From Streptomyces monomycini (GTDB lineage: Bacteria; Actinomycetota; Actinomycetes; Streptomycetales; Streptomycetaceae), in NCBI RefSeq assembly GCF_022271435.1, contig NZ_JAFIQY010000037.1, positions 1 to 64,000 on the forward strand: a stretch of DNA of 64,000 nt, written 5' to 3'. Position 1 is the stretch's first letter. Each line of letters begins with the position of its first letter. The translations under genes and the position numbers were made by a program. Below, piece by piece: positions 40,853-48,239 of the stretch. The notes beneath the pieces were generated by a model. The model did no database searches and had not been told where the DNA came from. It was given only the letters and a program-made list of their open reading frames with translations.

Positions 40853-42138
40853 GTGTCGGTCCTTCCGGCCGCGGCGGCCGCGCTGCCCGGACGCGCCAGC
40901 AGCATCGCGGTCTGGAAACCGCCGAAGCCGCTGCCGACGCTCAGCACCACGTCCATCGCGTGCTTGCGCGCGGTGAGCGGCACGTAGTCCAGGTCGCACT
41001 CCGGGTCCGCGTGGTGCAGGTTGGCCGTCGGCGGCACGACCTGCCGTTCGAGGGCGAGCGCACAGGCGGCCACCTCGATCGAACCGATCGCGCCCAGCGA
41101 ATGGCCCACCATGGACTTGATGGAACTCACCGGGATGTCGTGGGCGTGCGCCCCCAGGCTGCGCTTGAACGCCGCCGTCTCGTGCCGGTCGTTCTGCTTG
41201 GTGCCCGACCCGTGCGCGTTGACGTAGTCCACGGCGCCGGGGTCGAGCCGGGCCTGGTCCAGGGCGACCGTGACGGCCTCCGCCATCTCCCGCCCGTCGG
41301 GTTTGAGCCCGGTCATGTGATAGGCGTTGCTGCGGCTCGCGAAGCCGGCGATCTCGCCGTAGATCCGGGCGCCCCGCCGCTCGGCGGCCGTCCGCTCCTC
41401 CAGCACCAGTACGGCCGCCCCCTCGGCGAGCACGAAGCCGTCCCGGTCCCGGTCGAAGGGGCGGGAGGCGTGCTCGGGGTCGGCGTTGTTCGGAGACGTC
41501 GCCTTGATCGCGTCGAAGCACGCCGAGGTGATGGGGGACAGCGGGGCGTCGGTGGCGCCGGCCACCGCCACGTCCGCGCTGCCCTCCTCGATCAGCTGGA
41601 CCGCGTGCGCCACGGAGTCCAGGCCGGAGGTGCAGCCGGTCGAGACCAGGGCGACCGGCCCCTCGGCGCCGACCTCCCAGGCGACCTCGGCGGCCAGGGT
41701 GCTGGGCACCATGTAGCCGTAGAGGTGCGGTACACCGTACTCGTGGTCGACCAGCCACTTGCGGCCGCGGTCGCTGAGCACGACGTACTCCTCCTCCAGC
41801 CCCATGGTGCAGCCCACGGCGCTGCCGATGCTCACCGCCAGCCGCTCGGGCGGCAGTGCCGCGAAGTCCAGTCCGCTGTCCTGGACCGCCTCGCGGGCGG
41901 AGACCACGGCGAACTGCGCGGCGCGGTCCATCCGGCGTATCCGGCGCGGTTCCAGGCCCGCGGCGGCCGGATCGAAGTCGACCTCGGCGGCGACCTGCGA
42001 GCGGAAGGCGGCCGGGTCGAACAGGGTGATGCGGCGGGTGGCGGTGCGCCCTTCGGACAGCAGGTCCCAGAACGCCTCCCGGCCCACCCCGCCCGGCACC
42101 ACGGCGCCGATACCGGTGATGACGGCCCGTCGTCTCAC
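40849..42138 (-). CDS. Type II PKS ketosynthase alpha
   Basis: A 429-residue KS-alpha with the catalytic Cys169 in VSTGCTSGLDS and the two catalytic His blocks VNAHGSGTKQND and KSMVGHSLGAIGS. It condenses malonyl-ACP units together with the chain length factor. The GTG start at 42138 overlaps the stop of the preceding cupin gene (GTGA); the longer frame to 42246 overlaps that gene and is rejected. It forms the operon cyclase - cupin - KS-alpha - KS-beta - aromatase - DUF1772. Confidence 0.96.
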   Translation of the reverse strand: MRRRAVITGIGAVVPGGVGREAFWDLLSEGRTATRRITLFDPAAFRSQVAAEVDFDPAAAGLEPRRIRRMDRAAQFAVVSAREAVQDSGLDFAALPPERLAVSIGSAVGCTMGLEEEYVVLSDRGRKWLVDHEYGVPHLYGYMVPSTLAAEVAWEVGAEGPVALVSTGCTSGLDSVAHAVQLIEEGSADVAVAGATDAPLSPITSACFDAIKATSPNNADPEHASRPFDRDRDGFVLAEGAAVLVLEERTAAERRGARIYGEIAGFASRSNAYHMTGLKPDGREMAEAVTVALDQARLDPGAVDYVNAHGSGTKQNDRHETAAFKRSLGAHAHDIPVSSIKSMVGHSLGAIGSIEVAACALALERQVVPPTANLHHADPECDLDYVPLTARKHAMDVVLSVGSGFGGFQTAMLLARPGSAAAAAGRTDT

Positions 42139-42569
42139 GACGCCCCGCTCACGTCCGGGTTGGCCTCCCCGGGGCGCTGGGCCTCCTCGGTGTCCACGTG
42201 CCCGAGCTCCGGCCGCGGCGCCAGCGGCGAGAGGTGGAAGGCGCACCGCGCGGCGCTCTGGCCGGTGTTGACCAGCCGGTGCCGTACCCCGATGGGCACC
42301 AGCAGCGAGTCGCCGGCGGTGAGCCCGATCGGTTCGCCGTCCAGCGTCATCGTCAGGTCGCCCTCGACGACGTGCAGGAACTCCTCGGAGTACGGGTGGT
42401 AGTGCTCGGTGACGAAGTCACCGGGTTCCAGGGTCAGCACGCCGCCGAAGCCCGAGGTGCAGCCGACGGTGCGGGGGCTGAGGGTGACGCGGAGGTCGCC
42501 GCCGCGCTTGGTGTTGGGCGCGACCTCGCCCGCTGGGACCTTGACGGTCCGGGTGATGGCGGTGGTCAT
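42135..42569 (-). CDS. Cupin of the whiE-ORFII type
   Basis: A 144-residue single cupin: GDFVTEHYHPYSEEFLHVVEGDLTM gives the HxH...E ligand set, and GDSLLVPIGVRHRLVNTG the second motif His. Such cupins stand immediately before KS-alpha in whiE-like and pentangular clusters. They are thought to aid cyclisation or oxygenation of the reactive chain. ATG at 42569; GTGA overlap with KS-alpha. Confidence 0.85.
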   Translation of the reverse strand: MTTAITRTVKVPAGEVAPNTKRGGDLRVTLSPRTVGCTSGFGGVLTLEPGDFVTEHYHPYSEEFLHVVEGDLTMTLDGEPIGLTAGDSLLVPIGVRHRLVNTGQSAARCAFHLSPLAPRPELGHVDTEEAQRPGEANPDVSGAS

Positions 42570-42621
42570 GGGTGTTTCCTCCCGGCGGGGACGGTGGGAC
42601 GGGTCCGGTGGCGTCCGGGGG

Positions 42622-42957
42622 TCACCTGACCCGCCCCTCGTCCTTCGTCCAGATGTAGAAGGGGTCGGCCATCGCGTCCTTGGGCTCCTTCCAGCCCGGG
42701 TCGTAGGGCTCGACGCACTCGGCCAGCCGCGTGTTGATGTCCTCGTAGAGCGGGTGGCTGCGGGCCCGGTACAGGTTGGGCGTGATGTCCTGGTCGGCCT
42801 CGACGAGGTGGAAGTAGAGCCCGTGGAACCGGAAGAGGGTGCGACGCGAGACGCCGACCAGGTGCGGCAGGTCGGTGGCGTCGGACTCGCCGAAGATCCG
42901 GGCGATGTCCTCGGTCTTGTCGGGCTTGAGGCGGGCGACGATCAGGGTGCGGTGCAC
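42622..42957 (-). CDS. TcmI-type polyketide cyclase
   Basis: A 111-residue ferredoxin-fold cyclase of the TcmI/polyketide_cyc family: TLIVARLKPDKTEDIARIF, RTLFRFHGLYFHLVEAD and YEDINTRLAECVEPYDPGW, all diagnostic. It closes the later rings of the polycycle. GTG at 42957 has GGGAGG six bases upstream. It heads the KS-CLF operon, divergent from the SchA/CurD gene at 43133. Confidence 0.92.
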   Translation of the reverse strand: MHRTLIVARLKPDKTEDIARIFGESDATDLPHLVGVSRRTLFRFHGLYFHLVEADQDITPNLYRARSHPLYEDINTRLAECVEPYDPGWKEPKDAMADPFYIWTKDEGRVR

Positions 42958-43132
42958 GGCGTACCTCCCGGAATGTGCCACGGACAGCATCGGTCGGGAC
43001 CGTCGCACCGGCGTCTGGAGGTCCGCTCGAAAACGCGTCCAGCCCGCCCGCCGCTGCTGTACGGCCCCTTGAGCTGCCCGCGAGCCGGCCCGGATGCACT
43101 GGGAGCCCGTCCGAGCCACCAGGAGCCGCCCC

Positions 43133-43531
43133 ATGCCGTTCGCAGCGATCACGTACGACGTCAAGCCCGGTCACGAGAAGGAACTGGCCGAGATCTTCGG
43201 GAACTTCCGGCGGGTGCGCGGCAGCAGCGTCACCGACGCGCGGGGCCGCGCGGCCGGCACCATCCTGGCCACCGCCGTCTTCCTGCGCGACGACACCCTG
43301 GTCCGCGTCATCGAGTACACCGGCGACCTGGACGCCGTCGCCCGGCACATGGCGGGCCAGCCCGGGGTGCGCGAGGTGGAGCGCAAGCTCAAGCCGTACC
43401 TGAGCCGCCCCCGGGACACCGACACGACGGAGGGGTTCGTGGCCACGTTCCGGCGCAGTCTCCTGACCACCGTCGCCGAGATCTCCGTACGCGACCGGGA
43501 GGAGCCCGGACAGGAGGCACCGCGAACGTGA
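43133..43531 (+). CDS. SchA/CurD-like protein
   Basis: A 132-residue SchA/CurD-domain protein (whiE ORFI-like): MPFAAITYDVKPGHEKELAEIF, VFLRDDTLVRVIEYTGDLDAVARHMA and EVERKLKPYLSRPRD. The protein at 44088-44477 matches it almost block for block, so they are paralogues on opposite strands 0.6 kb apart. Members accompany aromatic PKSs and are suspected monooxygenases or cyclisation aids. ATG after CAGGAGCC. Candidate SARP-like TCGAA/TCCAG half-sites lie at 43027-43042. Confidence 0.85.
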   Translation: MPFAAITYDVKPGHEKELAEIFGNFRRVRGSSVTDARGRAAGTILATAVFLRDDTLVRVIEYTGDLDAVARHMAGQPGVREVERKLKPYLSRPRDTDTTEGFVATFRRSLLTTVAEISVRDREEPGQEAPRT

Positions 43532-43558
43532 GCCCCGCGGTCTGCCGCGCGCTCACGC

Positions 43559-43597
43559 CTCCGGCCCTCCCGCACCGGGCGTGCGGGAGGGCCGGAG
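43559..43597. terminator. Bidirectional hairpin terminator
   Basis: A 17-bp perfect stem (CTCCGGCCCTCCCGCAC) with a CGGGC loop, between the convergent SchA/CurD (ends 43531) and DUF1772 (ends 43639) genes. Confidence 0.75.
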
Positions 43598-43638
43598 TCG
43601 TTGCCGTGCCGGGGCTCCGGTGACGGCCGTACCGGAGT

Positions 43639-44091
43639 TCAGGCGGCCGTGACCGCGGCGGCCGTCACCGCCAGGGCCAGGACGGCGAGCCCCGTACGCA
43701 GCAGGTGCCAGCGGCGCCACAGGGGCCGCGGGTCCTGCCAGTCCGGTGGCAGTGCCGCGGGGTCGGTGACGGCCTTCACCCGCCGGTTGATCGGCACGTT
43801 GCACAGGTGCGACACGGCCGACACCCCTACCAGCAGCGTGGTGGCGAGCACGAACAGCAGCCGCGCCGTACCGTCAGCCAGGGCGGCGAGCACCCCGTCG
43901 GCCAGTGCGCTGCCGAGCACGATGGCCGGCATGGTGGGGTCCCAGTTGCGCCCGAGCAGTTGGTGCGCGTACACGTACGTGCCCGTGTCCATGGCGAAGA
44001 GCGCGGGCAGCACGCTCAACGCCACGGCGAACAGCACCCCCGCGGTGATGCCGCTGCCCAGCAGCGCCGCGACGCCGAGCGCACCGGTCAT
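43639..44091 (-). CDS. DUF1772 (anthrone-oxygenase-like) membrane protein, second copy
   Basis: A 150-residue four-helix membrane protein: ALLGSGITAGVLFAVALSVLPALF at the N-terminus, the loop NVPINRRVKAVTDPAALPPDWQDPRPLWRRW, and a final hydrophobic helix. It is a paralogue of 38663-39118 (shared N-P-N/I-R-loop-W layout). ATG at 44091 overlaps the stop of the SchA/CurD gene (ATGA). Probably a quinone-forming oxygenation partner at the membrane. Confidence 0.8.
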   Translation of the reverse strand: MTGALGVAALLGSGITAGVLFAVALSVLPALFAMDTGTYVYAHQLLGRNWDPTMPAIVLGSALADGVLAALADGTARLLFVLATTLLVGVSAVSHLCNVPINRRVKAVTDPAALPPDWQDPRPLWRRWHLLRTGLAVLALAVTAAAVTAA

Positions 44092-44477
44092 GACGCCCGG
44101 GTCGCGGTGGGGTGGGTGTCGACGGTGAGCTGTGCGATCGAGCGCATCGTCGCGTCGCGGAAGTAGGCGGCGAAGTCCTGTGCGGAACGGGTGTCCCGGC
44201 GCTCGGCCAGGTACGGGGCGAGCTTCTCCTCCAGGACGTGCACGCCCTTCTGCGCGGCCATGTGGCGGCCGACGGCGGCGAAGTCCCCCTCGTAGTGGAT
44301 GACCCGTACCAGCACGTCGTCCTTGAGGAACACGGCCGTGCCCAGCAGCCGGCCCGCCTGCTCGCCGGACTCCCCGGTGAACTCCGGCCGGTCGACCCGC
44401 TGGAAGCCCGCGAAGACCTCCGCGATCTCCTCCTCGTGGCCCGGTTTCACGCGATAGGTGATGGCGGCGTAAGGCAT
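44088..44477 (-). CDS. SchA/CurD-like protein, second copy
   Basis: A 129-residue SchA/CurD protein: MPYAAITYRVKPGHEEEIAEVF, VFLKDDVLVRVIHYEGDFAAVGRHMA and LEEKLAPYLAERRD. ATG overlaps the SDR stop by one base (TGATG) and its own stop overlaps the DUF1772 gene. It is therefore in the chain ACP - SDR - SchA/CurD - DUF1772, a four-gene coupled block of PKS early-stage functions. Confidence 0.87.
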   Translation of the reverse strand: MPYAAITYRVKPGHEEEIAEVFAGFQRVDRPEFTGESGEQAGRLLGTAVFLKDDVLVRVIHYEGDFAAVGRHMAAQKGVHVLEEKLAPYLAERRDTRSAQDFAAYFRDATMRSIAQLTVDTHPTATRAS

Positions 44478-45256
44478 CAGATTCCTCCGTCTACGTCGAG
44501 AGTGACACCGGTGACGTACGCGGCCGCGTCACCGGCGAGAAACAGGACCGCGCCCGCCACGTCCTCGGGACGGCCCAGCCTGCCGAGCGCCGTCATCGCG
44601 GCGATCCGTTCGGCGACCGGGGGCGGCGGGCCGGTGCCGGGACCGGCCGCGGTCACGCCGGGGGCCACGGTGTTGACCCGGACGCCCCGGCTGCCCAGCT
44701 CCTTGGCGAGCGCCCGGGTGAAACCGACCAGGGCGGCCTTGGAGGCGCTGTAATGCACGCCGAGGGGCCGCCCGCGCAGCCCCGCCGAGGCGCCGATGTT
44801 GACCACCGAGGCGCCCTCCGCGAGCTGCCCCGCCAGCGCGTGGGTGACCTGGTAGACGGAGGTGGCGTTGTGGTTCAGCACCCGGTGCCACTCCGCCTCG
44901 GTGAGGTCCTCGAACTTCGCGTGACCGTCCACCCCGACGTTGTTGACCAGCACGTCCACGCCGCCGAGGTGTTCACCCACCGCGTCCGCCACCGCGCGGG
45001 CACCGGCCGCCCGCGTGACGTCGGCGCGCACCAGGACCGGTGGTGTGCCCGCCAGGGCGGTCAGTTCCTCGGCGACCTGCCGGGGCGCCTCGCCGCCGCT
45101 GCGGTGCACGACGGCGAGGCGGGCGCCGGCCCGGGCGAAGGCCAGCGCGACGGCCCGGCCGATGCCGCGGGTGCCGCCGGTGACCACCACCCGGCGGCCG
45201 TCGAAGCCGGCTCCCGGGGCGGGCGGGCCGGGAGAGCGGGGGGCCGGGGAGGTCAC
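44477..45256 (-). CDS. Polyketide ketoreductase-like SDR, second copy
   Basis: A 259-residue FabG-type SDR: VVVTGGTRGIGRAVALAFARAG, LVNNVGVDG, VVNIGASAG with Ser, HYSASKAALVG with Tyr-Lys, and the C-terminal YVTGVTLDVDGG. The N-terminal 20 residues are a Pro/Ser-rich leader. The GTG start at 45256 overlaps the ACP stop (GTGA), which ties it to the PKS core. Probable first-ring or regiospecific ketoreductase. Confidence 0.9.
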   Translation of the reverse strand: MTSPAPRSPGPPAPGAGFDGRRVVVTGGTRGIGRAVALAFARAGARLAVVHRSGGEAPRQVAEELTALAGTPPVLVRADVTRAAGARAVADAVGEHLGGVDVLVNNVGVDGHAKFEDLTEAEWHRVLNHNATSVYQVTHALAGQLAEGASVVNIGASAGLRGRPLGVHYSASKAALVGFTRALAKELGSRGVRVNTVAPGVTAAGPGTGPPPPVAERIAAMTALGRLGRPEDVAGAVLFLAGDAAAYVTGVTLDVDGGI

Positions 45257-45522
45257 CGGGCCGCCCCGGCGCGCGGCGCCTCCTTGACGAGGTCCAGCAG
45301 CAGGCGCGGCGTCACGGCCTCGGCCACCGCGTCGTCGTTGAGCGCGATGCCGTGGCGGCGCTCGATGACGCCCGTCACCTGGAGCAGGGCCAGGGAGTCG
45401 TAGCCGAACTCCAGGAACGGCGTGTCGAGGGCGTCGTCACCGTCGAGGCTCATGCCCTCCTCCGGTGCCCCGACGCACTCCAGCAGCAGTTCGTTGAGTT
45501 CGGCCAGCGAGATGTCGCTCAT
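45253..45522 (-). CDS. Type II PKS acyl carrier protein
   Basis: An 89-residue ACP with the phosphopantetheine attachment Ser43 in FGYDSLALLQ and acidic helix II, typical of aromatic PKS ACPs. It should be activated by the PPTase at 47335-48192 and carry the growing poly-beta-ketone. ATG at 45522 after GGAAGGAAC. It stands 2.6 kb upstream of the cyclase-KS block rather than directly after KS-beta, a rearranged order. Confidence 0.95.
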   Translation of the reverse strand: MSDISLAELNELLLECVGAPEEGMSLDGDDALDTPFLEFGYDSLALLQVTGVIERRHGIALNDDAVAEAVTPRLLLDLVKEAPRAGAAR

Positions 45523-45638
45523 CGTCCGTGTTCCTTCCTCGGGTAGCGGTCAGGGTCCGGTCCCGGATGGCGGCCGGGGCCCGGTGCGCGGTGACGCGGA
45601 GAGCGGGCGGGGGCGGAGCCCCGGGCACGGGCCGGGCG

Positions 45639-46463
45639 TCAGCCGGCCCGGACCAGGCGCCCGAGCGGCAGCGAGCCGTCCAGGCCGAGCAGGGGTGAGG
45701 AGTCGAGCACCGCCTGCTGGAGGTCCTCGATGCCCGGCGACGGGTCGAGGCCGAGGTGCTGGCCCAGCGCGGCACGCAACTGCCGGTAGGTGTTGAGGGC
45801 GTCACCGCGGCGCCCCGCCCGGTACAGCGCCACCATGAGCTGTCCGTGGACGCCCTCGTGCAAGGGATGCCGGGCGGCGAGCCCGGACAGCTCACCGATG
45901 ACCTCATGGTGGCGGCCCAGCCTCAGGTCCGCCTCGATCCGCGCGTGAAGGACGCTCATCCGCGACTCCTCCAGGCGCGTCACCTCCACCTCCAGCAGGG
46001 GACCGCACTGCACGTCGACCAGGGCCCGGCCGTGCCACAGCGCCAGCGCCCGGCCCAGGCAGCTCGCCGCGCCGCCCCAGTCCCCCTGTTCCAGCGCCCG
46101 GTGGCCGGCCGTGGCCAGCGCCTCGTACTCCTGGACGTCGACCAGCCCGCCCATGGTGTCGAGGAGGTAACCGCCGGGTTCGGTCACCAGGACACTCTTC
46201 GCGCCGTTCGGAAGTCCCGCGCGGTCCTCGCCGAGAGCGGCGGAGATGAGGGTGCGCAGTTGGAGGATGTAGGTCTGCAGGGTGGTCTGCACGCTGCGCG
46301 GCGGCGACTCCCCCCAGACCTCCTCCACCAGTGAGGAGGTCGAGACCAGTTGGTCGGCTTGCAGGGCGAGCAGGGCGAGCACCTTGCGGGGCTTGACGGC
46401 GGTGGGTGTCACCGACGCTCCCGACTGAACCGCTCTGAACGGCCCCAGTACGCTGATGTCCAT
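45639..46463 (-). CDS. SARP family activator
   Basis: A 274-residue SARP. The N-terminal OmpR-like winged helix (residues 1-95) reads MDISVLGPFRAVQSG, PRKVLALLALQADQLVSTSSLVEEVWGESPPRS and LQTYILQLRTLI; the bacterial transcriptional activation domain (about 100-250) contains YEALATAGHRALEQGDWG. It is similar to the second SARP at 56979-57773. The ATG at 46463 overlaps nothing; the gene lies in the TE-SARP-ACP run. It presumably binds the 11-bp-phased boxes reported here. Confidence 0.93.
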   Translation of the reverse strand: MDISVLGPFRAVQSGASVTPTAVKPRKVLALLALQADQLVSTSSLVEEVWGESPPRSVQTTLQTYILQLRTLISAALGEDRAGLPNGAKSVLVTEPGGYLLDTMGGLVDVQEYEALATAGHRALEQGDWGGAASCLGRALALWHGRALVDVQCGPLLEVEVTRLEESRMSVLHARIEADLRLGRHHEVIGELSGLAARHPLHEGVHGQLMVALYRAGRRGDALNTYRQLRAALGQHLGLDPSPGIEDLQQAVLDSSPLLGLDGSLPLGRLVRAG

Positions 46464-46493
46464 CCGCGGATCCCCTATCTGTATACGAACCTT

Positions 46494-47264
46494 TCAGGCG
46501 GTACGGGGCACGGGCATGACCGTGTGCAGCGCTTCTCCCACGGCCCGCGGCGCCTCCCGGCCGCGGACGAAGAAGTGGCCGCCGGACACGGTCCGCAGGC
46601 GGAACCGCTCGGTCGTGCAGTGCCGCCAGGCACCGACCTGCGCGACGTCGACCAGTGGGTCCTCCGTCCCCGCGAACGCCCACAGCGGGCAGGGCAGGGC
46701 GGCCGGCGCCGTCTCGCGCAGACCGGCGGCCAGCCGCAGGTCGGCCCGGAGGGTGCGGAGCGTCGCACGCAGCCACCCGCCGCGGGCGAGCATCGCCTCG
46801 GGCACGCTCGCGCCGTCGACCAGCAGGCCCACCAGTTCCTCGTCGGTGAGGCCGGCCCCCGCCGCGCCCGTCAGCAGCCGGGAGGGCGACTGCGGCGCCG
46901 GGCACGCGCCGACCGCCAGCAACTCCGGCCCCCGGTGCCCGGACTCGATCAGGTGGTGGGCGAACCGGTAGGCCACCAGGGCCCCCAGGCTGTGCCCGTA
47001 GAAGGCGTACGGCGCGTCCAGCAGCGGCCCCAGCTCCTGGGTGAGCGCCTCGACCAGCGTCGCCGCCTCGGTGACCGGGGCCTCGCGCCGCAGCGACTCC
47101 CGGCCGGGCAGCCGGACCGGCAGGACCGTCACGCCCGGGCCGACCCGCCGCTGCCACCCGGCGAAGGACATGGCCCCCGCGCCGGCGTGGTGGAAGCACA
47201 GCAGTCTGCGGGCCGAGCCGGCGTCGGGCCATCGCGCAGCGAGGAAACCGTGAAGAGCACGCAC
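46494..47264 (-). CDS. Type II thioesterase
   Basis: A 256-residue alpha/beta-hydrolase thioesterase of the editing type: LLCFHHAGAGAMSFAGW at the N-terminus, GHSLGALVAYRFA with the nucleophilic Ser near 93, GTEDPLVD for the acid and GGHFFV for the His. These enzymes remove stalled or mis-primed acyl groups from ACPs. GTG at 47264 follows AAGGAG. It is 30 bp upstream of the SARP gene on the same strand. Confidence 0.92.
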   Translation of the reverse strand: MRALHGFLAARWPDAGSARRLLCFHHAGAGAMSFAGWQRRVGPGVTVLPVRLPGRESLRREAPVTEAATLVEALTQELGPLLDAPYAFYGHSLGALVAYRFAHHLIESGHRGPELLAVGACPAPQSPSRLLTGAAGAGLTDEELVGLLVDGASVPEAMLARGGWLRATLRTLRADLRLAAGLRETAPAALPCPLWAFAGTEDPLVDVAQVGAWRHCTTERFRLRTVSGGHFFVRGREAPRAVGEALHTVMPVPRTA

Positions 47265-47334
47265 CGTATCTCCTTTCCGTACGATGTCGGCAGGCGAGAC
47301 GGAACGAGCGTCACCGCATCTGCTGGAACGGCGC

Positions 47335-48192
47335 TCAACAAGCGGTGGAACCGCGGTCGGGAAGCGGCAGCGGCCCGGTCGACGCGGCGTCGAAGGGCGA
47401 CCGCCCGCCGGGCCCCGGCCGGCCGCCGAACCCGGGGTCGTGCACGGCCGCGCTCACCGTGAACCGGCCGGCCACCCGCCAACTGCCGAAGTCCCACTCC
47501 CCGCCGACGCCGGGCGAGCCGTCCGGCCGCAGCAGCCGGATCCGTCCGCCCCGGGCACCGAACCCGAACTCGGTGAACCGGAAGCGCAGCCCCTGGCCGA
47601 TCGCCTTGCTGTAGGCCTCCTTCAGCGTCCACAGCCGCACCAGTTCGCCGTTGCGCCGGTCCTCCGCGACGCGGCGCAGCGCCTCCAGTTCGTACGGGGT
47701 GCACATCTGGCGCTCGGTGCCCAGGCCGAGCATCCGGCGGTCGGCGTGTTCCACGTCCACCCCGATGCGGCTGTGCCGGGTCAGCCCCACCACGAGGAGT
47801 TCCTCGGTGTGGCTCAGGCTCACGTCGAGCTGGTCGATGCCGCGCAGGTACGGGCGTCCGCCGGGTTTGTACGCCAGGTCCAGCTCCTCGGGGGCGGCGT
47901 CGAGGACCGCGCCGGCCGCCGTCTTCAGCAGCAGTCTGGACGCCACGAACCGCCGCCGGACCTGGGGCCTGGTCAGGTGGCGGAGCCGCGCGTGGTCCTG
48001 GCCGAGCGCCGCCGCGAGCCGGGGGTCGCCGAGGTCGGCGGGGAGCCAGTCGGCGACGGCCCCGTAGACCACCGAGGCGCCGGTGGAGCGGAGTTCCCGG
48101 CGCACCGGCTGCCAGGAGGCGTCGGTGACGGGGAGCGGCCCGGTCACGGGGCGTACGGGGCGCGGCGGAGGGGTACGGGGCGGGTGGGGCAT
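47335..48192 (-). CDS. 4'-phosphopantetheinyl transferase (Sfp type)
   Basis: A 285-residue Sfp-type PPTase: GRPYLRG, VSLSHTEELLVVGL, GVDVEHADR (Mg-binding Asp and Glu) and LWTLKEAYSKAIG (WxxKEA). It activates the carrier proteins of the cluster, the stand-alone ACP and the ACP-AT protein. The ATG at 48192 follows GAGGAG; an in-frame ATG at 48243 overlapping the dehydrogenase stop is the alternative. The Pro-rich N-terminus is probably disordered. Confidence 0.92.
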   Translation of the reverse strand: MPHPPRTPPPRPVRPVTGPLPVTDASWQPVRRELRSTGASVVYGAVADWLPADLGDPRLAAALGQDHARLRHLTRPQVRRRFVASRLLLKTAAGAVLDAAPEELDLAYKPGGRPYLRGIDQLDVSLSHTEELLVVGLTRHSRIGVDVEHADRRMLGLGTERQMCTPYELEALRRVAEDRRNGELVRLWTLKEAYSKAIGQGLRFRFTEFGFGARGGRIRLLRPDGSPGVGGEWDFGSWRVAGRFTVSAAVHDPGFGGRPGPGGRSPFDAASTGPLPLPDRGSTAC

Positions 48193-48239
48193 CGCCGTCT
48201 CCTCGTCATCGGCCGGGCGGGGGCAACGTCCGAGCGGGG

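Noticed and set aside
42139..42246. Upstream extension of the KS-alpha frame
   Set aside because: It lies inside the cupin gene. The GTG at 42138 gives the normal KS start (RRRAVITGIG) and the GTGA overlap common in this cluster.
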